Source of the DNA: Clostridia bacterium
GTDB lineage: Bacteria; Bacillota; DAOUPZ01
DNA: 44,626 bases
Direction: 5' to 3'
NCBI GenBank assembly: GCA_030625885.1
Contig: DAOUPZ010000026.1
Span: 1 to 44,626 of the forward strand
The notes under the pieces were generated by a model. That model was not told the origin of the DNA. It saw only the letters and a program-made list of their open reading frames with translations, and ran no database searches. The position numbers and the translations under genes are program-made. Positions 14,840 through 23,899 of the stretch are shown in pieces; within the stretch, counting starts at the first letter, position 1; each line of letters opens with the position of its first letter.

Positions 14840-17800
14840 AAAAAGTACTTGTAATTGGTTCTGGTCCTATAGTGATTGGACAAGCGGCAGAGTTCGATTA
14901 TTCGGGGACGCAGGCTTGTCAGGCGCTTAAAGAAGAAGGAATTGAAACTGTGCTGGTTAATAGTAATCCAGCTACCATTATGACGGACAAAGAAATTGCC
15001 GATAAAGTGTACATTGAACCACTGACTGTAGAATTTATTGAGAAGGTCATTGCCAAAGAAAGACCGGATTCCTTGATTGCGGGGATGGGCGGCCAGACAA
15101 GCTTGAATTTAGCGGTGGCGCTTTATGATCAAGGGATTTTGGAGAAGTACAATGTGCGAGTAATTGGGACATCTATCGGGTCGATCAAAGAAGGGGAAGA
15201 TCGGGAAAGCTTTAAAAACTTGATGATTAAAATTGACCAGCCAGTGATAGAAAGCCAAATTGTTACGAATGTAGAAGAGGGGCTTAGCTTTTCGGAAAAA
15301 ATCGGTTATCCTGTTATTGTTCGTCCTGCCTATACATTGGGGGGAACGGGAGGGGGCATTGCAGATGATGAGCAAGCTTTAAGGGAAATCTTAAAGAGTG
15401 GATTGCAATTAAGTCCTGTCAGTCAAGTGCTTTTGGAAAAATCAATAAAGGGATGGAAAGAAATTGAGTATGAAGTGATGCGTGATACGAAAGGAACTTG
15501 TATTACTGTGTGTAATATGGAAAATATTGATCCTGTTGGGATTCATACGGGAGACTCGATTGTTATTGCGCCTTCACAAACATTAAGCGATAAGGAGTAT
15601 CAGATGTTGCGCACAGCATCTATTGATATTATTAATGCGCTCAAGATAAAGGGCGGATGTAATGTACAATTTGCTTTGGACCCTGAAAGTTTCAATTATT
15701 GTGTCATTGAAGTTAATCCTAGAGTGAGTCGCTCTTCCGCGTTGGCCTCTAAAGCAACAGGATATCCCATTGCCAAAGTAGCCGCCAAGATTGCAGTAGG
15801 CTATGGTTTGGACGAAATAAAAAATGCGGTAACCCAAAAAACGTATGCTTGTTTCGAACCTACATTAGATTATGTGGTGGTTAAAATTCCAAAATGGCCA
15901 TTTGATAAATTTACAGGTGCTCAAAAACAGCTAGGCACTAAAATGATGGCTACCGGGGAAGTCATGGCTATTGGAAATAATTTTGAAGCTGCGTTGCTTA
16001 AGGGTATTCGTTCTTTGGAAATTGGGTGTTATTCTCTTGTATCACTACAATCAGAGATGCGTGGTTTAGAGGAATTGAAACAAAGGGTACAAGTACCTGA
16101 TGATGAGCGATTGTTTGATATTGCTGCCATGTTGCGTAGTGGATACCGTGTTGAAAAATTATGCCAAATTACGGGAATGGATCCCTTTTTCGTAGAAAAA
16201 ATAAAAGGCATCGTAAGTACCGAAGAAAATCTTAAGAAGATGAGCTTAGAAAGTTTAGATAAAACGTATTTAAGGGCGTTAAAGCAAAAAGGGTTTTCAG
16301 ATAAAGGAATTGCCGATCTAATAGGCTGCAGCCCTCAGGACATATATATAAAACGTAGGATTGATGATATACAGCCAGTTTATAAAATGGTTGATACCTG
16401 TGGCGGGGAATTTGATGCGGTCTCACCTTATTATTACTCGACTTATGACAAAATCGATGAAGTAACCGTTAGCGAGCAAAAGAAAGTCATGGTAATTGGC
16501 TCTGGCCCCATTCGAATTGGGCAGGGTATTGAATTTGACTATTGTTCTGTTCATGCTGTTATGGCCTTGAAAGAAGCGGGCTTACAAACAATTATTGTTA
16601 ATAACAATCCAGAAACGGTGTCAACAGATTTTGATATCAGTGATAAACTTTATTTTGAACCGCTTACCGAAGAGGATGTTATGCACATTATTGAAAAGGA
16701 ACAACCGAGTGGCGTATTACTTCAATTTGGCGGGCAGACAGCCATTAAGTTAGCAAAGTTTTTAGAAGAAATGAACGTACCTATCTTAGGAACATTACCC
16801 AAACAGATTGATATAGCAGAGGACCGCGAAAAATTTGATGCTGTCTTAGAAAAATTAGGGATTAACCGCCCTCGAGGAAAAGGTGTATGGAGTACGGCAG
16901 AAGGTATTGAGCAAGCTGCAATTTTAGGCTATCCTGTCCTCGTGCGTCCATCATATGTTTTGGGAGGGCAAGGGATGGAAATTTGTTATAATGAGCAAGA
17001 ACTGATAAGTTATCTGGAAAATGCATTTGTGCGTGATAAAAAGAATCCTGTACTCGTGGATCAATATCTGCAAGGGAAAGAAATTGAAGTAGACGCAATT
17101 TGTGATGGAAATGATGTCTTAATTCCTGGCATTATGGAACATCTTGAAAGGGCCGGTGTGCATTCAGGTGATTCTATTTCCATCTATCCCACGCAAACTA
17201 TTTCCCAGGAAATAAAGGATAAGATTTTAGACTTTACGCAAAAGATAGCAAATGCACTTGAAGTGCGAGGGATGATTAACATTCAGTATGTAGAGTATCA
17301 AAATGAGCTCTATATTATTGAAGTGAACCCGCGCTCTTCCAGGACTGTACCGTATATTAGTAAGGTAACGGGGGTGCCTATGATTAAACTAGCCACGGAA
17401 GTCATGCTGGGAAAGAAGCTGACACAGCTTGGATATGGCATAGGTGTGTATCAGGAGGCCAATAGGGTGGCTGTGAAAGTCCCGGTATTTTCTACTGAAA
17501 AATTACCGCGTGTAGAGGTAAGCCTAGGACCAGAGATGAAATCTACGGGAGAAGTGCTAGGGGTAGGAAAGGATGTAAGAGAGGCGCTTTATAAAGGATT
17601 TATTGCTGCCGGTATGAAATTGCCTCAATCAGGGGGAAATATTTTGGCAACGATTAATGATCAAGAAAAAGAAGCTTTCGTTCCAATCGCAAAACAGTTT
17701 GCAAATATCGGATGCCGTTTTTATGCAACATCTGGTACGGCTGATAAACTGAAAGCGCATGATTTAGGCGTGGAAGTTGTAAGGAAAATTAACGAAGGGC

Positions 17801-18030
17801 AGCCCAACATCCTTGATAGGATAAGCAGTGGTCAAATCGATATGATTGTTAATGTACCGACTAAGGCCAATGATTCAAATCGTGATGGTTATAGAATTAG
17901 AAGGACAGGTATTGAGACGGGGGTGCTTTGCTTAACCTCCCTAGATACAGTAAAAGCACTTGTGGATATTAGTGAAGCCAATATGAAAATAGAAGCGGTA
18001 GATGTTTATGATATTGGCAAAATGGCATAA
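14818..18030 (+). CDS. carB: Carbamoyl-phosphate synthase large subunit
   Basis: A 1070-residue CarB of full length with the family's internal duplication: both halves start with a dinucleotide-like VIGSGPI.IGQ..EFDY motif and carry ATP-grasp domains ([12 protein letters not shown] in the first, [12 protein letters not shown] in the second), and the C-terminus holds the MGS-like allosteric domain. It makes carbamoyl phosphate from bicarbonate, ammonia and two ATP. ATG 14818 lies inside the carA end with AAAGGAG 7 bases upstream. No pyrimidine or arginine genes sit beside the pair, so the dedicated pathway cannot be told from context. Confidence 0.97.
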   Translation: MSKDTRIKKVLVIGSGPIVIGQAAEFDYSGTQACQALKEEGIETVLVNSNPATIMTDKEIADKVYIEPLTVEFIEKVIAKERPDSLIAGMGGQTSLNLAVALYDQGILEKYNVRVIGTSIGSIKEGEDRESFKNLMIKIDQPVIESQIVTNVEEGLSFSEKIGYPVIVRPAYTLGGTGGGIADDEQALREILKSGLQLSPVSQVLLEKSIKGWKEIEYEVMRDTKGTCITVCNMENIDPVGIHTGDSIVIAPSQTLSDKEYQMLRTASIDIINALKIKGGCNVQFALDPESFNYCVIEVNPRVSRSSALASKATGYPIAKVAAKIAVGYGLDEIKNAVTQKTYACFEPTLDYVVVKIPKWPFDKFTGAQKQLGTKMMATGEVMAIGNNFEAALLKGIRSLEIGCYSLVSLQSEMRGLEELKQRVQVPDDERLFDIAAMLRSGYRVEKLCQITGMDPFFVEKIKGIVSTEENLKKMSLESLDKTYLRALKQKGFSDKGIADLIGCSPQDIYIKRRIDDIQPVYKMVDTCGGEFDAVSPYYYSTYDKIDEVTVSEQKKVMVIGSGPIRIGQGIEFDYCSVHAVMALKEAGLQTIIVNNNPETVSTDFDISDKLYFEPLTEEDVMHIIEKEQPSGVLLQFGGQTAIKLAKFLEEMNVPILGTLPKQIDIAEDREKFDAVLEKLGINRPRGKGVWSTAEGIEQAAILGYPVLVRPSYVLGGQGMEICYNEQELISYLENAFVRDKKNPVLVDQYLQGKEIEVDAICDGNDVLIPGIMEHLERAGVHSGDSISIYPTQTISQEIKDKILDFTQKIANALEVRGMINIQYVEYQNELYIIEVNPRSSRTVPYISKVTGVPMIKLATEVMLGKKLTQLGYGIGVYQEANRVAVKVPVFSTEKLPRVEVSLGPEMKSTGEVLGVGKDVREALYKGFIAAGMKLPQSGGNILATINDQEKEAFVPIAKQFANIGCRFYATSGTADKLKAHDLGVEVVRKINEGQPNILDRISSGQIDMIVNVPTKANDSNRDGYRIRRTGIETGVLCLTSLDTVKALVDISEANMKIEAVDVYDIGKMA

Positions 18031-18046
18031 AATTTATAAAAAAGGC

Positions 18047-18084
18047 AAATGGCAAGTGGGAAAAGACCTGCTTGCCATTTTTTT
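18047..18084 (+). terminator. Terminator of carAB
   Basis: A 14-bp stem AAATGGCAAGTGGG with CCTGCTTGCCATTT (two G-U pairs), loop AAAAGA, then TTTT. Confidence 0.92.
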
Positions 18085-18125
18085 ATTATTATCACTAAAG
18101 CATAAGTTATAGCGAAGTTTGTGCA

Positions 18126-18350
18126 TAGGTATGGTTATGCTTCCAGACACTTTGAAGCTAAGAAATGCTTGTGTTTGATTGATAACTTTTACTATGGGCG
18201 TTATTGGTAGAAATGAGTATAGGTGTTATTTCACAAACGTGCAAACTGTCTTCCAGCATAACCATACCTAATGCGATATTTTTCTTTCCTCTTTCAGCAG
18301 CCAAAGGCTGCGGTCTTTCCCCTTTCACTGTATATTTTTCCACATTAAGG
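18126..18350 (+). ncRNA. Repeated two-domain structured element, copy A (candidate RNA)
   Basis: Domain 1 is a long-range stem: TAGGTATGGTTATGCT (18126-18141) pairs perfectly over 16 bases with AGCATAACCATACCTA (18255-18270), with TTCCAGACA and TGTCTTCC continuing inward. Domain 2 (about 18292-18350) has CTTTCAG followed by the perfect hairpin AGCAGCC/GGCTGCG. The same plan recurs at 33665-33911, where the long stem differs by a compensatory T-A to A-T change, and domain 2 alone recurs at 883-950. No promoter or protein is evident; strand is assumed from the downstream gene and is not proven. RNA, mobile-element remnant or protein-binding cruciform are all possible. Confidence 0.5.
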
Positions 18351-18428
18351 TAAATAATAGGAAGGATGGTGATCAGAATTGATTGAGATGGAAGCGTTAA
18401 TATAAAAATGATGTGAGGGTAGGAAATT

Positions 18429-19316
18429 ATGAGAGAATGTATTAGCTTGATGAAAGGAATAACGATTACCGGGAAATGGGAAAAGCACAGTTATAAAATA
18501 TTAAAAAAAATAGGTAAAGACGGAGTTGGGCAAGTTTATCGTGTTTATGATCCTGTTCGAAACAATATTTTTATTCTTAAAGCAAGTGCAAATATTTCAA
18601 CCTTGACTGGGGAGTATGCTATCTTTAAGCAGTTATCTGAAAGCAACAATCAGTTGAAAGAGTATACGCCAAAAGTATATGAATTAGATCATTTTGTTTT
18701 AGGGCAAAATACGATTCACTTTTTTATTCAGGAATATGTGTTTGGTATGAATCTTGGAGACTACATTAGAAACAAGGAAAAAATTCAAAGTCATCAAGTA
18801 GCCAAAATTGGAAGTGTTATCTGTAATGTGTTAGAATACTTAGATGACAGAGGGTATATTTATGGGGGCATAAAAGAGGATCATATTATATTGGATATGT
18901 ACAATGACCGGATAAGCATTATTGGCTTTGGTGGGGTTGCTGCGTGTGGTGAAAATATTGAACCGGCAAGTCATCGTATTTTTTCATTAGGCATTTTGTT
19001 CTGTATCTTATTAACGGGTGAAATGGTTTCAGTTAATCGGAAGTTGGGCAAAGATAGGCTTAGACAATTGCTTAAAAGAAGGATACATCATGCCGCTTGG
19101 CAAAATATTATTTGGAAGATATGGTTTGGAGATTATAAAACATGGTATGATGTAAAGCAAGACTTAATGGGTATTTATCATTCTAATGTGATTTCCTTTA
19201 GGCGGAAATCACAGAAACAGGAAAAGGAAGAAAAATGTTTTGCTAATCAGTTTGTGTATTTTATTGGAGTCGGCTCTTTGGTATTTTTTTTTCTGTCATA
19301 TATTATAACGCATTAA
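18429..19316 (+). CDS. YabT-position protein kinase-like protein, probable pseudokinase with C-terminal membrane anchor
   Basis: The 295-residue protein has a Hanks-type kinase fold. It has a glycine loop IGKDGVGQVY (28-37), the ATP lysine Lys51 in FILKAS and a candidate helix-C glutamate, Glu62. However, the catalytic loop HGD.K..N reads YGGIKEDH (145-152), lacking the base aspartate and the asparagine, and DFG reads GFG (166-168), lacking the metal aspartate. A single membrane helix ends the protein (about 274-292). In Bacillus the sporulation kinase YabT, also anchored by a C-terminal helix, lies just upstream of tilS-hpt-ftsH, exactly this position. I infer a degenerate YabT-like protein that may bind nucleotide or a partner rather than phosphorylate. 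The gene follows structured element A by about 80 bases. Confidence 0.75.
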   Translation: MRECISLMKGITITGKWEKHSYKILKKIGKDGVGQVYRVYDPVRNNIFILKASANISTLTGEYAIFKQLSESNNQLKEYTPKVYELDHFVLGQNTIHFFIQEYVFGMNLGDYIRNKEKIQSHQVAKIGSVICNVLEYLDDRGYIYGGIKEDHIILDMYNDRISIIGFGGVAACGENIEPASHRIFSLGILFCILLTGEMVSVNRKLGKDRLRQLLKRRIHHAAWQNIIWKIWFGDYKTWYDVKQDLMGIYHSNVISFRRKSQKQEKEEKCFANQFVYFIGVGSLVFFFLSYIITH

Positions 19317-19321
19317 TATTA

Positions 19322-19353
19322 CAAAACTTCTCCTTGGGAAGTTTTGCGTTTTT
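19322..19353 (+). terminator. Terminator after the kinase-like gene
   Basis: Stem CAAAACTTC/GAAGTTTTG with loop TCCTTGG, followed by CGTTTTT. Confidence 0.85.
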
Positions 19354-19428
19354 ATAGAAGTAAAAAATGATGAGAAGGAGTATTTATGTTTTATGTCGAA
19401 AAAGATAGAAAATGGATGGAGATAGAGT

Positions 19429-20847
19429 ATGAATATGCTTCGAAGAGTAAAAGATACAATTGATACTTATCAGATGTTAATGCCTGGGGATAAAGTGATT
19501 GTAGGCGTTTCCGGAGGGCCTGATTCTGTTGCATTGCTACATAGTTTAAATCAAATAAAGGATGAGTATCAGATACAATTATATGTTGCACATGTCAATC
19601 ATCTTTTGCGTGGCGCTGAAGCTTTTGCGGATGCGCAGTTTGTTTATGATTTAGCACATGGCATGGGTATTCAGTGCAGCATCCAAGAAGAGGATATTGG
19701 GCGTTACGCACGGCTAAATGGCTTATCAGAAGAACAAGCAGGAAGGGAAAAACGATATGCTTTTTTTGAAAAGCTGAAAATTGAAGTAGGGGCGGCTAAA
19801 ATTGCTTTGGGGCATAATCTCAATGATCAAGCAGAAACCGTCTTACAACATTTAATTCGTGGAGGTGGCTTGAAGGGATTAGGAGGAATGGAGCCTGTAC
19901 GTCAGAATTATATTATACGCCCATTGATTAACATATTAAGACAGGACATACAAGCGTATCTAGAGAGAAATAATTTATCTTATCGAGTTGATAAGACAAA
20001 TTTGGAGCCCATATATTTTAGAAATCAAATTCGTATGGAATTGCTGCCTCTCTTGCAAAAACAATATAATCCAAACATGATAGGTTTGCTTGCCCAAACA
20101 GCTGATATTCTTAGGCAAGATGAAGCATATCTTGAGCAGAACGTTCGAGAAGCATCAGAGAAAATTCTATTGCTAAAAAATAGTGATACAGTAAAGATCG
20201 ACTTAGAATCATTTAATAAGCTTCATATAGCTGTTAAGAGGCGCTTAATTCGAAAGGCGATTCAATTATTGACAGGCGGTTTAAAGGAGATTACTTTTAA
20301 TCATATTGATGCTATTATAAATCTATCGTTTAAAAATCAGGGGTTTAAGAGATTGTTCTTGCCCCAAAATATTTGTGTGGAGAAACAGTATCATGTTTTA
20401 TGGGTTCGAATAAATGTTTCAAAGCAAAGTGAGGGTGATTGCCTCATAACGGGTTTAATTCAATTAGATGTTCCCGGCAGGACGGACATACCATTTGCTT
20501 ATGCCTTTATTGAAGCGAAAATCATAAAAAACCAGGGACTTGATACGCTTATGGTTAATAAAAACAGCAACACAGCTTATATTGATTATGAAAAAGTTAA
20601 TGGACTATTATCGATTAGATCCAGGCAACCGGGTGATCGTTTTCAACCACTTGGCATGAATGGGACAAAAAAGTTAAAGGATTTTTTTATTGATTGTAAA
20701 ATACCACAAAGAAAACGGGATGATATTCCACTCTTAGTATGTGGAGATGATATTGTATGGGTAGTTGGTTACCAAATCAACGCATCTTATCAAATAACAT
20801 CTGAGACGGACAAAATATTACAATTGCAAATAGAAAGGGAGAGCTAA
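19429..20847 (+). CDS. tilS: tRNA(Ile)-lysidine synthase
   Basis: A 472-residue TilS, long form as in Firmicutes. The PP-loop SGGPDS (28-33) of N-type ATP pyrophosphatases activates C34 of the CAU-anticodon tRNA-Ile for attachment of lysine, converting AUG-reading to AUA-reading. VAHVNHLLRG, LGHNLNDQAET and the RGGGLKGLGGM motif follow, and the C-terminal domain has RSRQPGDRFQPLGM...KKLKDFFID. The start has a modest GGAG site. The stop is one base before the hpt start codon. Order kinase-tilS-hpt-ftsH is the conserved Firmicute arrangement. Confidence 0.95.
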   Translation: MNMLRRVKDTIDTYQMLMPGDKVIVGVSGGPDSVALLHSLNQIKDEYQIQLYVAHVNHLLRGAEAFADAQFVYDLAHGMGIQCSIQEEDIGRYARLNGLSEEQAGREKRYAFFEKLKIEVGAAKIALGHNLNDQAETVLQHLIRGGGLKGLGGMEPVRQNYIIRPLINILRQDIQAYLERNNLSYRVDKTNLEPIYFRNQIRMELLPLLQKQYNPNMIGLLAQTADILRQDEAYLEQNVREASEKILLLKNSDTVKIDLESFNKLHIAVKRRLIRKAIQLLTGGLKEITFNHIDAIINLSFKNQGFKRLFLPQNICVEKQYHVLWVRINVSKQSEGDCLITGLIQLDVPGRTDIPFAYAFIEAKIIKNQGLDTLMVNKNSNTAYIDYEKVNGLLSIRSRQPGDRFQPLGMNGTKKLKDFFIDCKIPQRKRDDIPLLVCGDDIVWVVGYQINASYQITSETDKILQLQIERES

Positions 20848-20848
20848 T

Positions 20849-21385
20849 ATGCAAAAGGATATGAAACAAATTTTGTTGACAGAAGATGAAATTAAACAAA
20901 AGGTAAAAGCACTGGGAAAGCAGGTCACAATAGACTATAAAGGGAAAGATATTTTTGTTATTGGGGTCTTAAAAGGGTCCATTGTTTTTTTGGCGGATTT
21001 AATTCGAGAAGTTGAACTTCCCGTACAATTTGATTTTATGGCTGTTTCCAGTTATGGCAGCTCTACACAGTCTACTGGGGCTGTAAAAATTCTAAAAGAT
21101 TTAGATGCAAGTATTGAAGGTAAACATGTTTTAATTGTAGAAGATATTATTGATACGGGTCTGACGCTGAAATATTTAATTAAAAATCTAGCATCTCGTA
21201 AGCCGGAGAGTATCAAGGTTTGTACGTTACTTAATAAACCATCTCGACGCAAAGTAGATTTGAAAGTTGACTATAATGGTTTTGATATACCCGATGAATT
21301 TGTAGTAGGGTATGGCTTAGATTATGCGGAAAAATATCGTAATTTTTCTCACATTGGAGTGTTAAAGCCGGAAATCTATCAATAG
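20849..21385 (+). CDS. hpt: Hypoxanthine phosphoribosyltransferase
   Basis: A 178-residue type I PRTase; the PRPP-binding motif is VEDIIDTG (97-104), preceded by GVLKGSIVFLADL (39-51) and the flexible-loop SSYGSSTQSTG (67-77). It salvages hypoxanthine and guanine with PRPP to IMP and GMP. It begins one base after tilS with AAAGGGAGAG upstream, so translation is probably coupled. In B. subtilis, HprT and TilS also regulate ftsH, the next gene. Confidence 0.95.
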   Translation: MQKDMKQILLTEDEIKQKVKALGKQVTIDYKGKDIFVIGVLKGSIVFLADLIREVELPVQFDFMAVSSYGSSTQSTGAVKILKDLDASIEGKHVLIVEDIIDTGLTLKYLIKNLASRKPESIKVCTLLNKPSRRKVDLKVDYNGFDIPDEFVVGYGLDYAEKYRNFSHIGVLKPEIYQ

Positions 21386-21414
21386 TATATAGGGGATTAG
21401 TTTTTCTGAACTTA

Positions 21415-21443
21415 TTGTCAGAAACATTGCTTTATGATAAAAT
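21415..21443 (+). promoter_or_regulatory. Sigma-A promoter of ftsH
   Basis: TTGTCA (21415-21420), 17-base spacer, TAAAAT (21438-21443), 56 bases before the ftsH start. Confidence 0.7.
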
Positions 21444-21499
21444 ATTTGGGTATAATAAAGTTTAAGTATTTAATAATCCTATTGAGGGGAGGAGAATAG

Positions 21500-23416
21500 A
21501 TGGGAAAAAATATGCGACGAATTGTATATTTCCTAGTGATTATTTTTATTACTTTTTCGATGATTAATTATATTTCTGGTCAGACTGATCCAACATCGGA
21601 ATTAAACTACACCACTTTCTTACAAAAGATAGAGAATGGTGAAGTACAAGAAGTGGTGATGAATAAGGAAAGCGGCAGAATTGAAGGAAAGTTAAAAGAT
21701 GGTACGAAGTTTACAACTATTGATCCCGGGGATGAACAATTGGTCTCTATCTTGAAGACTAATAAAATTGATTATACGGGTCAATTGCCACCGCAACCAC
21801 CATGGTGGACGACATTGCTTTCTTCTTTCTTACCGATTCTATTGTTTGTAGGAATCTGGTTTTTTATCATGCAACAGTCACAAGGCGGGGGCAGTAAGGT
21901 GATGTCGTTTGGTAAGAGCCGTGCCAAATTACACTCTGAGGACAAAACAAAGGTAACCTTTAAAGATGTAGCGGGCGCAGATGAAGCCAAGCAAGAGCTT
22001 CAGGAAATTGTAGAGTTTTTAAAACAACCTCAAAAGTTTGTGCGATTAGGTGCTAGAATTCCTAAAGGCGTACTCTTATTTGGACCACCTGGAACAGGGA
22101 AAACGCTTCTGGCTCGTGCAGTAGCGGGGGAAGCTGGTGTTCCATTCTATAGCATTAGTGGTTCGGACTTTGTAGAGATGTTTGTTGGGGTTGGTGCTTC
22201 ACGAGTACGTGATTTATTTGAACAGGCTAAGAAGACGGCGCCTTGTATTGTTTTTATTGATGAGATCGATGCAGTGGGGCGACAACGTGGTGCTGGTTTG
22301 GGTGGCGGGCATGATGAACGTGAACAAACCTTAAATCAGTTGCTTGTGGAAATGGATGGCTTTGGCGAAAATGAGGGTATTATAGTGATGGCGGCGACTA
22401 ATAGACCGGATGTATTAGATCCTGCTTTATTGCGTCCAGGGCGTTTTGATCGTCAGATTGTAGCAGACCGACCCGATGTACTGGGAAGAGAAGCCATTCT
22501 TAAGGTACATGCAAAAAATAAGCCTTTGGGAAAAGACGTTGATTTAGCTGTGCTGGCTCGTAGAACACCGGGATTTACAGGTGCTGATTTGGCGAATTTA
22601 TTAAACGAAGCAGCACTTTTAGCGGCACGGGAAGATAAGGCGCAAGTTGAAATGGAAGATCTGGAAAATTCGATTGATCGAGTTATTGCCGGTCCAGAGC
22701 GTAAAAGTCGAGTTATTAGTGAAAAAGAAAAGCAAACCGTTGCTTATCATGAAGGCGGGCATGCACTGGTTGCTAAGTTATTAGATAATACGGATCCTGT
22801 TCATAAGGTGACGATTATTCCGCGGGGAAGAGCATTGGGTTATGTTCTGCAATTACCGACGGAAGATCGCTTTTTAGTGACTAAAAGTGAGTTAATGAAT
22901 CAAATTACCATTATGTTAGGTGGACGGGTATCTGAGAGGATTGTGTTTGGTGATATTAGCTCCGGGGCGCAAAATGATCTGGAAAAAGCAACTTCTGTAG
23001 CGCGTAAGATGATAATGGAATATGGAATGAGCGAAAAGTTAGGGCCGGTAACTTTAGGTCACAAGGATGAGCAGGTATTTTTAGGACGCGATATTTCGCG
23101 CAGTCCAAATTATAGTGAACAGGTTGCGCAATCGATTGATGCAGAAGTTAGAACAATTATTAATGAGGCTTATCAGAGAGCTGAAGAGTTATTGACGCAA
23201 AATAGAGAAAAATTAGATGCAATAGCCAATACACTCATAGAGAAGGAAACGATTGAAGGTGCTGAACTGGAAAAGATGTTGCAGGATTTGAATGATAAGG
23301 CAGGTATAAAACTTGATAAACATGAGAGTGATGTTCCACAAGTTGAAAATGATGGTGATACGACTGCTTCTGGAAGTTCTGATATGACAACATTAACTTT
23401 TCGCATAATTGAATAA
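21500..23416 (+). CDS. ftsH: ATP-dependent zinc metalloprotease FtsH
   Basis: A 638-residue FtsH of normal length. Two N-terminal membrane helices (about 7-26 and 104-125) flank an external domain; the AAA+ module has Walker A GPPGTGKT (195-202), Walker B VFIDEID (251-257) and the second region of homology [18 protein letters not shown]; the zinc protease site is HEGGH (417-421). The membrane hexamer degrades misfolded membrane proteins and regulators. GGGGAGGAG precedes ATG 21500. A dedicated promoter and a perfect palindromic terminator frame it. Confidence 0.97.
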   Translation: MGKNMRRIVYFLVIIFITFSMINYISGQTDPTSELNYTTFLQKIENGEVQEVVMNKESGRIEGKLKDGTKFTTIDPGDEQLVSILKTNKIDYTGQLPPQPPWWTTLLSSFLPILLFVGIWFFIMQQSQGGGSKVMSFGKSRAKLHSEDKTKVTFKDVAGADEAKQELQEIVEFLKQPQKFVRLGARIPKGVLLFGPPGTGKTLLARAVAGEAGVPFYSISGSDFVEMFVGVGASRVRDLFEQAKKTAPCIVFIDEIDAVGRQRGAGLGGGHDEREQTLNQLLVEMDGFGENEGIIVMAATNRPDVLDPALLRPGRFDRQIVADRPDVLGREAILKVHAKNKPLGKDVDLAVLARRTPGFTGADLANLLNEAALLAAREDKAQVEMEDLENSIDRVIAGPERKSRVISEKEKQTVAYHEGGHALVAKLLDNTDPVHKVTIIPRGRALGYVLQLPTEDRFLVTKSELMNQITIMLGGRVSERIVFGDISSGAQNDLEKATSVARKMIMEYGMSEKLGPVTLGHKDEQVFLGRDISRSPNYSEQVAQSIDAEVRTIINEAYQRAEELLTQNREKLDAIANTLIEKETIEGAELEKMLQDLNDKAGIKLDKHESDVPQVENDGDTTASGSSDMTTLTFRIIE

Positions 23417-23428
23417 TGTTTTGTGATT

Positions 23429-23474
23429 AAAATGACTGATATCTCAGCTGAGATATCAGTCATTTTATATTTTA
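23429..23474 (+). terminator. Perfect 38-bp palindrome, terminator of ftsH
   Basis: Bases 23429-23447 and 23448-23466 are exact reverse complements (19 bp arms AAAATGACTGATATCTCAG, no spacer; centre AGCT), followed by an AT-rich tail. The symmetry would permit termination in either direction. Confidence 0.85.
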
Positions 23475-23559
23475 AGAAAATTTTTGGTTAGTATAAATTA
23501 TTATAATTTAAAAAATTGCGTATATTGTAGTATATTTGGACAAATAGTAATTTTTTTCC

Positions 23560-23589
23560 TTGAAAAAATAGATGTACTCGTTATATAAT
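23560..23589 (+). promoter_or_regulatory. Sigma-A promoter of the riboswitch-fhs transcript
   Basis: TTGAAA (23560-23565), 18-base spacer, TATAAT (23584-23589), about 75 bases before the riboswitch core. Confidence 0.65.
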
Positions 23590-23654
23590 AAGCGTATGAA
23601 ATTTTTCAATTAAATATCAACTTCGTAAGATTTAGGAACGGAATAATAACCATC

Positions 23655-23770
23655 CATTTACGAGGGAAAGTGTGCCTAGGGTTCCGCTCTTATATAGAGG
23701 ACTGGTCCAAGTGGTACAGGTATTGATTTTCAATATCACACCGAAGGGATAAAAGCCCGGACGGGTAGGT
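23655..23770 (+). ncRNA. ykkC-class riboswitch (subtype 2, PRPP or ppGpp type)
   Basis: The conserved ykkC blocks appear in order: CTAGGGTTCCGC (23676-23687), GACTGGTCC (23700-23708), CACACCGAAGGGATAAAAGC (23737-23756) and GGACGGGTAGG (23759-23769). P1 pairs GTGTG 23670-23674 with CACAC 23737-23741. The final GGACGGGTAGG, as I recall it, fits subtype 2 rather than the guanidine-I ending CCGGGAGA. Upstream of formate-tetrahydrofolate ligase, which supplies one-carbon units to purine synthesis, PRPP is the likelier ligand, but subtype 2a (ppGpp) cannot be excluded. Confidence 0.8.
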
Positions 23771-23826
23771 TTCGCTCGCTAGTTATTGCTAGTTATTGTA
23801 GGGGAATTTACTCGTGCGGTTTTTTT
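23757..23826 (+). terminator. Riboswitch expression-platform terminator
   Basis: CCGGACGGGTA (23757-23767), which is part of the conserved 3' riboswitch segment, pairs with TACTCGTGCGG (23809-23819) at 10 of 11 positions, followed by seven T. Ligand folding and this terminator are therefore mutually exclusive, predicting an ON switch. The loop contains a tandem CTAGTTATTG repeat. Confidence 0.75.
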
Positions 23827-23899
23827 GTACTTTTTTTTACAGATAACTGGGGGTAAAAAACGCCTATAAAATAATAAATCATAAGAGGAGGAAATTAAG

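Noticed and set aside
18126-18270. Element A as a MITE with terminal inverted repeats
   Set aside because: I found no target-site duplication at either copy, and both arms change together between copies, which favours structure. It is not fully excluded.
18158-18343. Minus-strand 61-codon frame inside repeated element A
   Set aside because: The corresponding frame is broken in copy B, so the conservation is structural, not coding.
23655-23790. Guanidine-I assignment for the fhs riboswitch
   Set aside because: The 3' end reads GGACGGGTAGG instead of the guanidine-I ending, and the downstream gene is a one-carbon enzyme, not an efflux or carboxylase gene.
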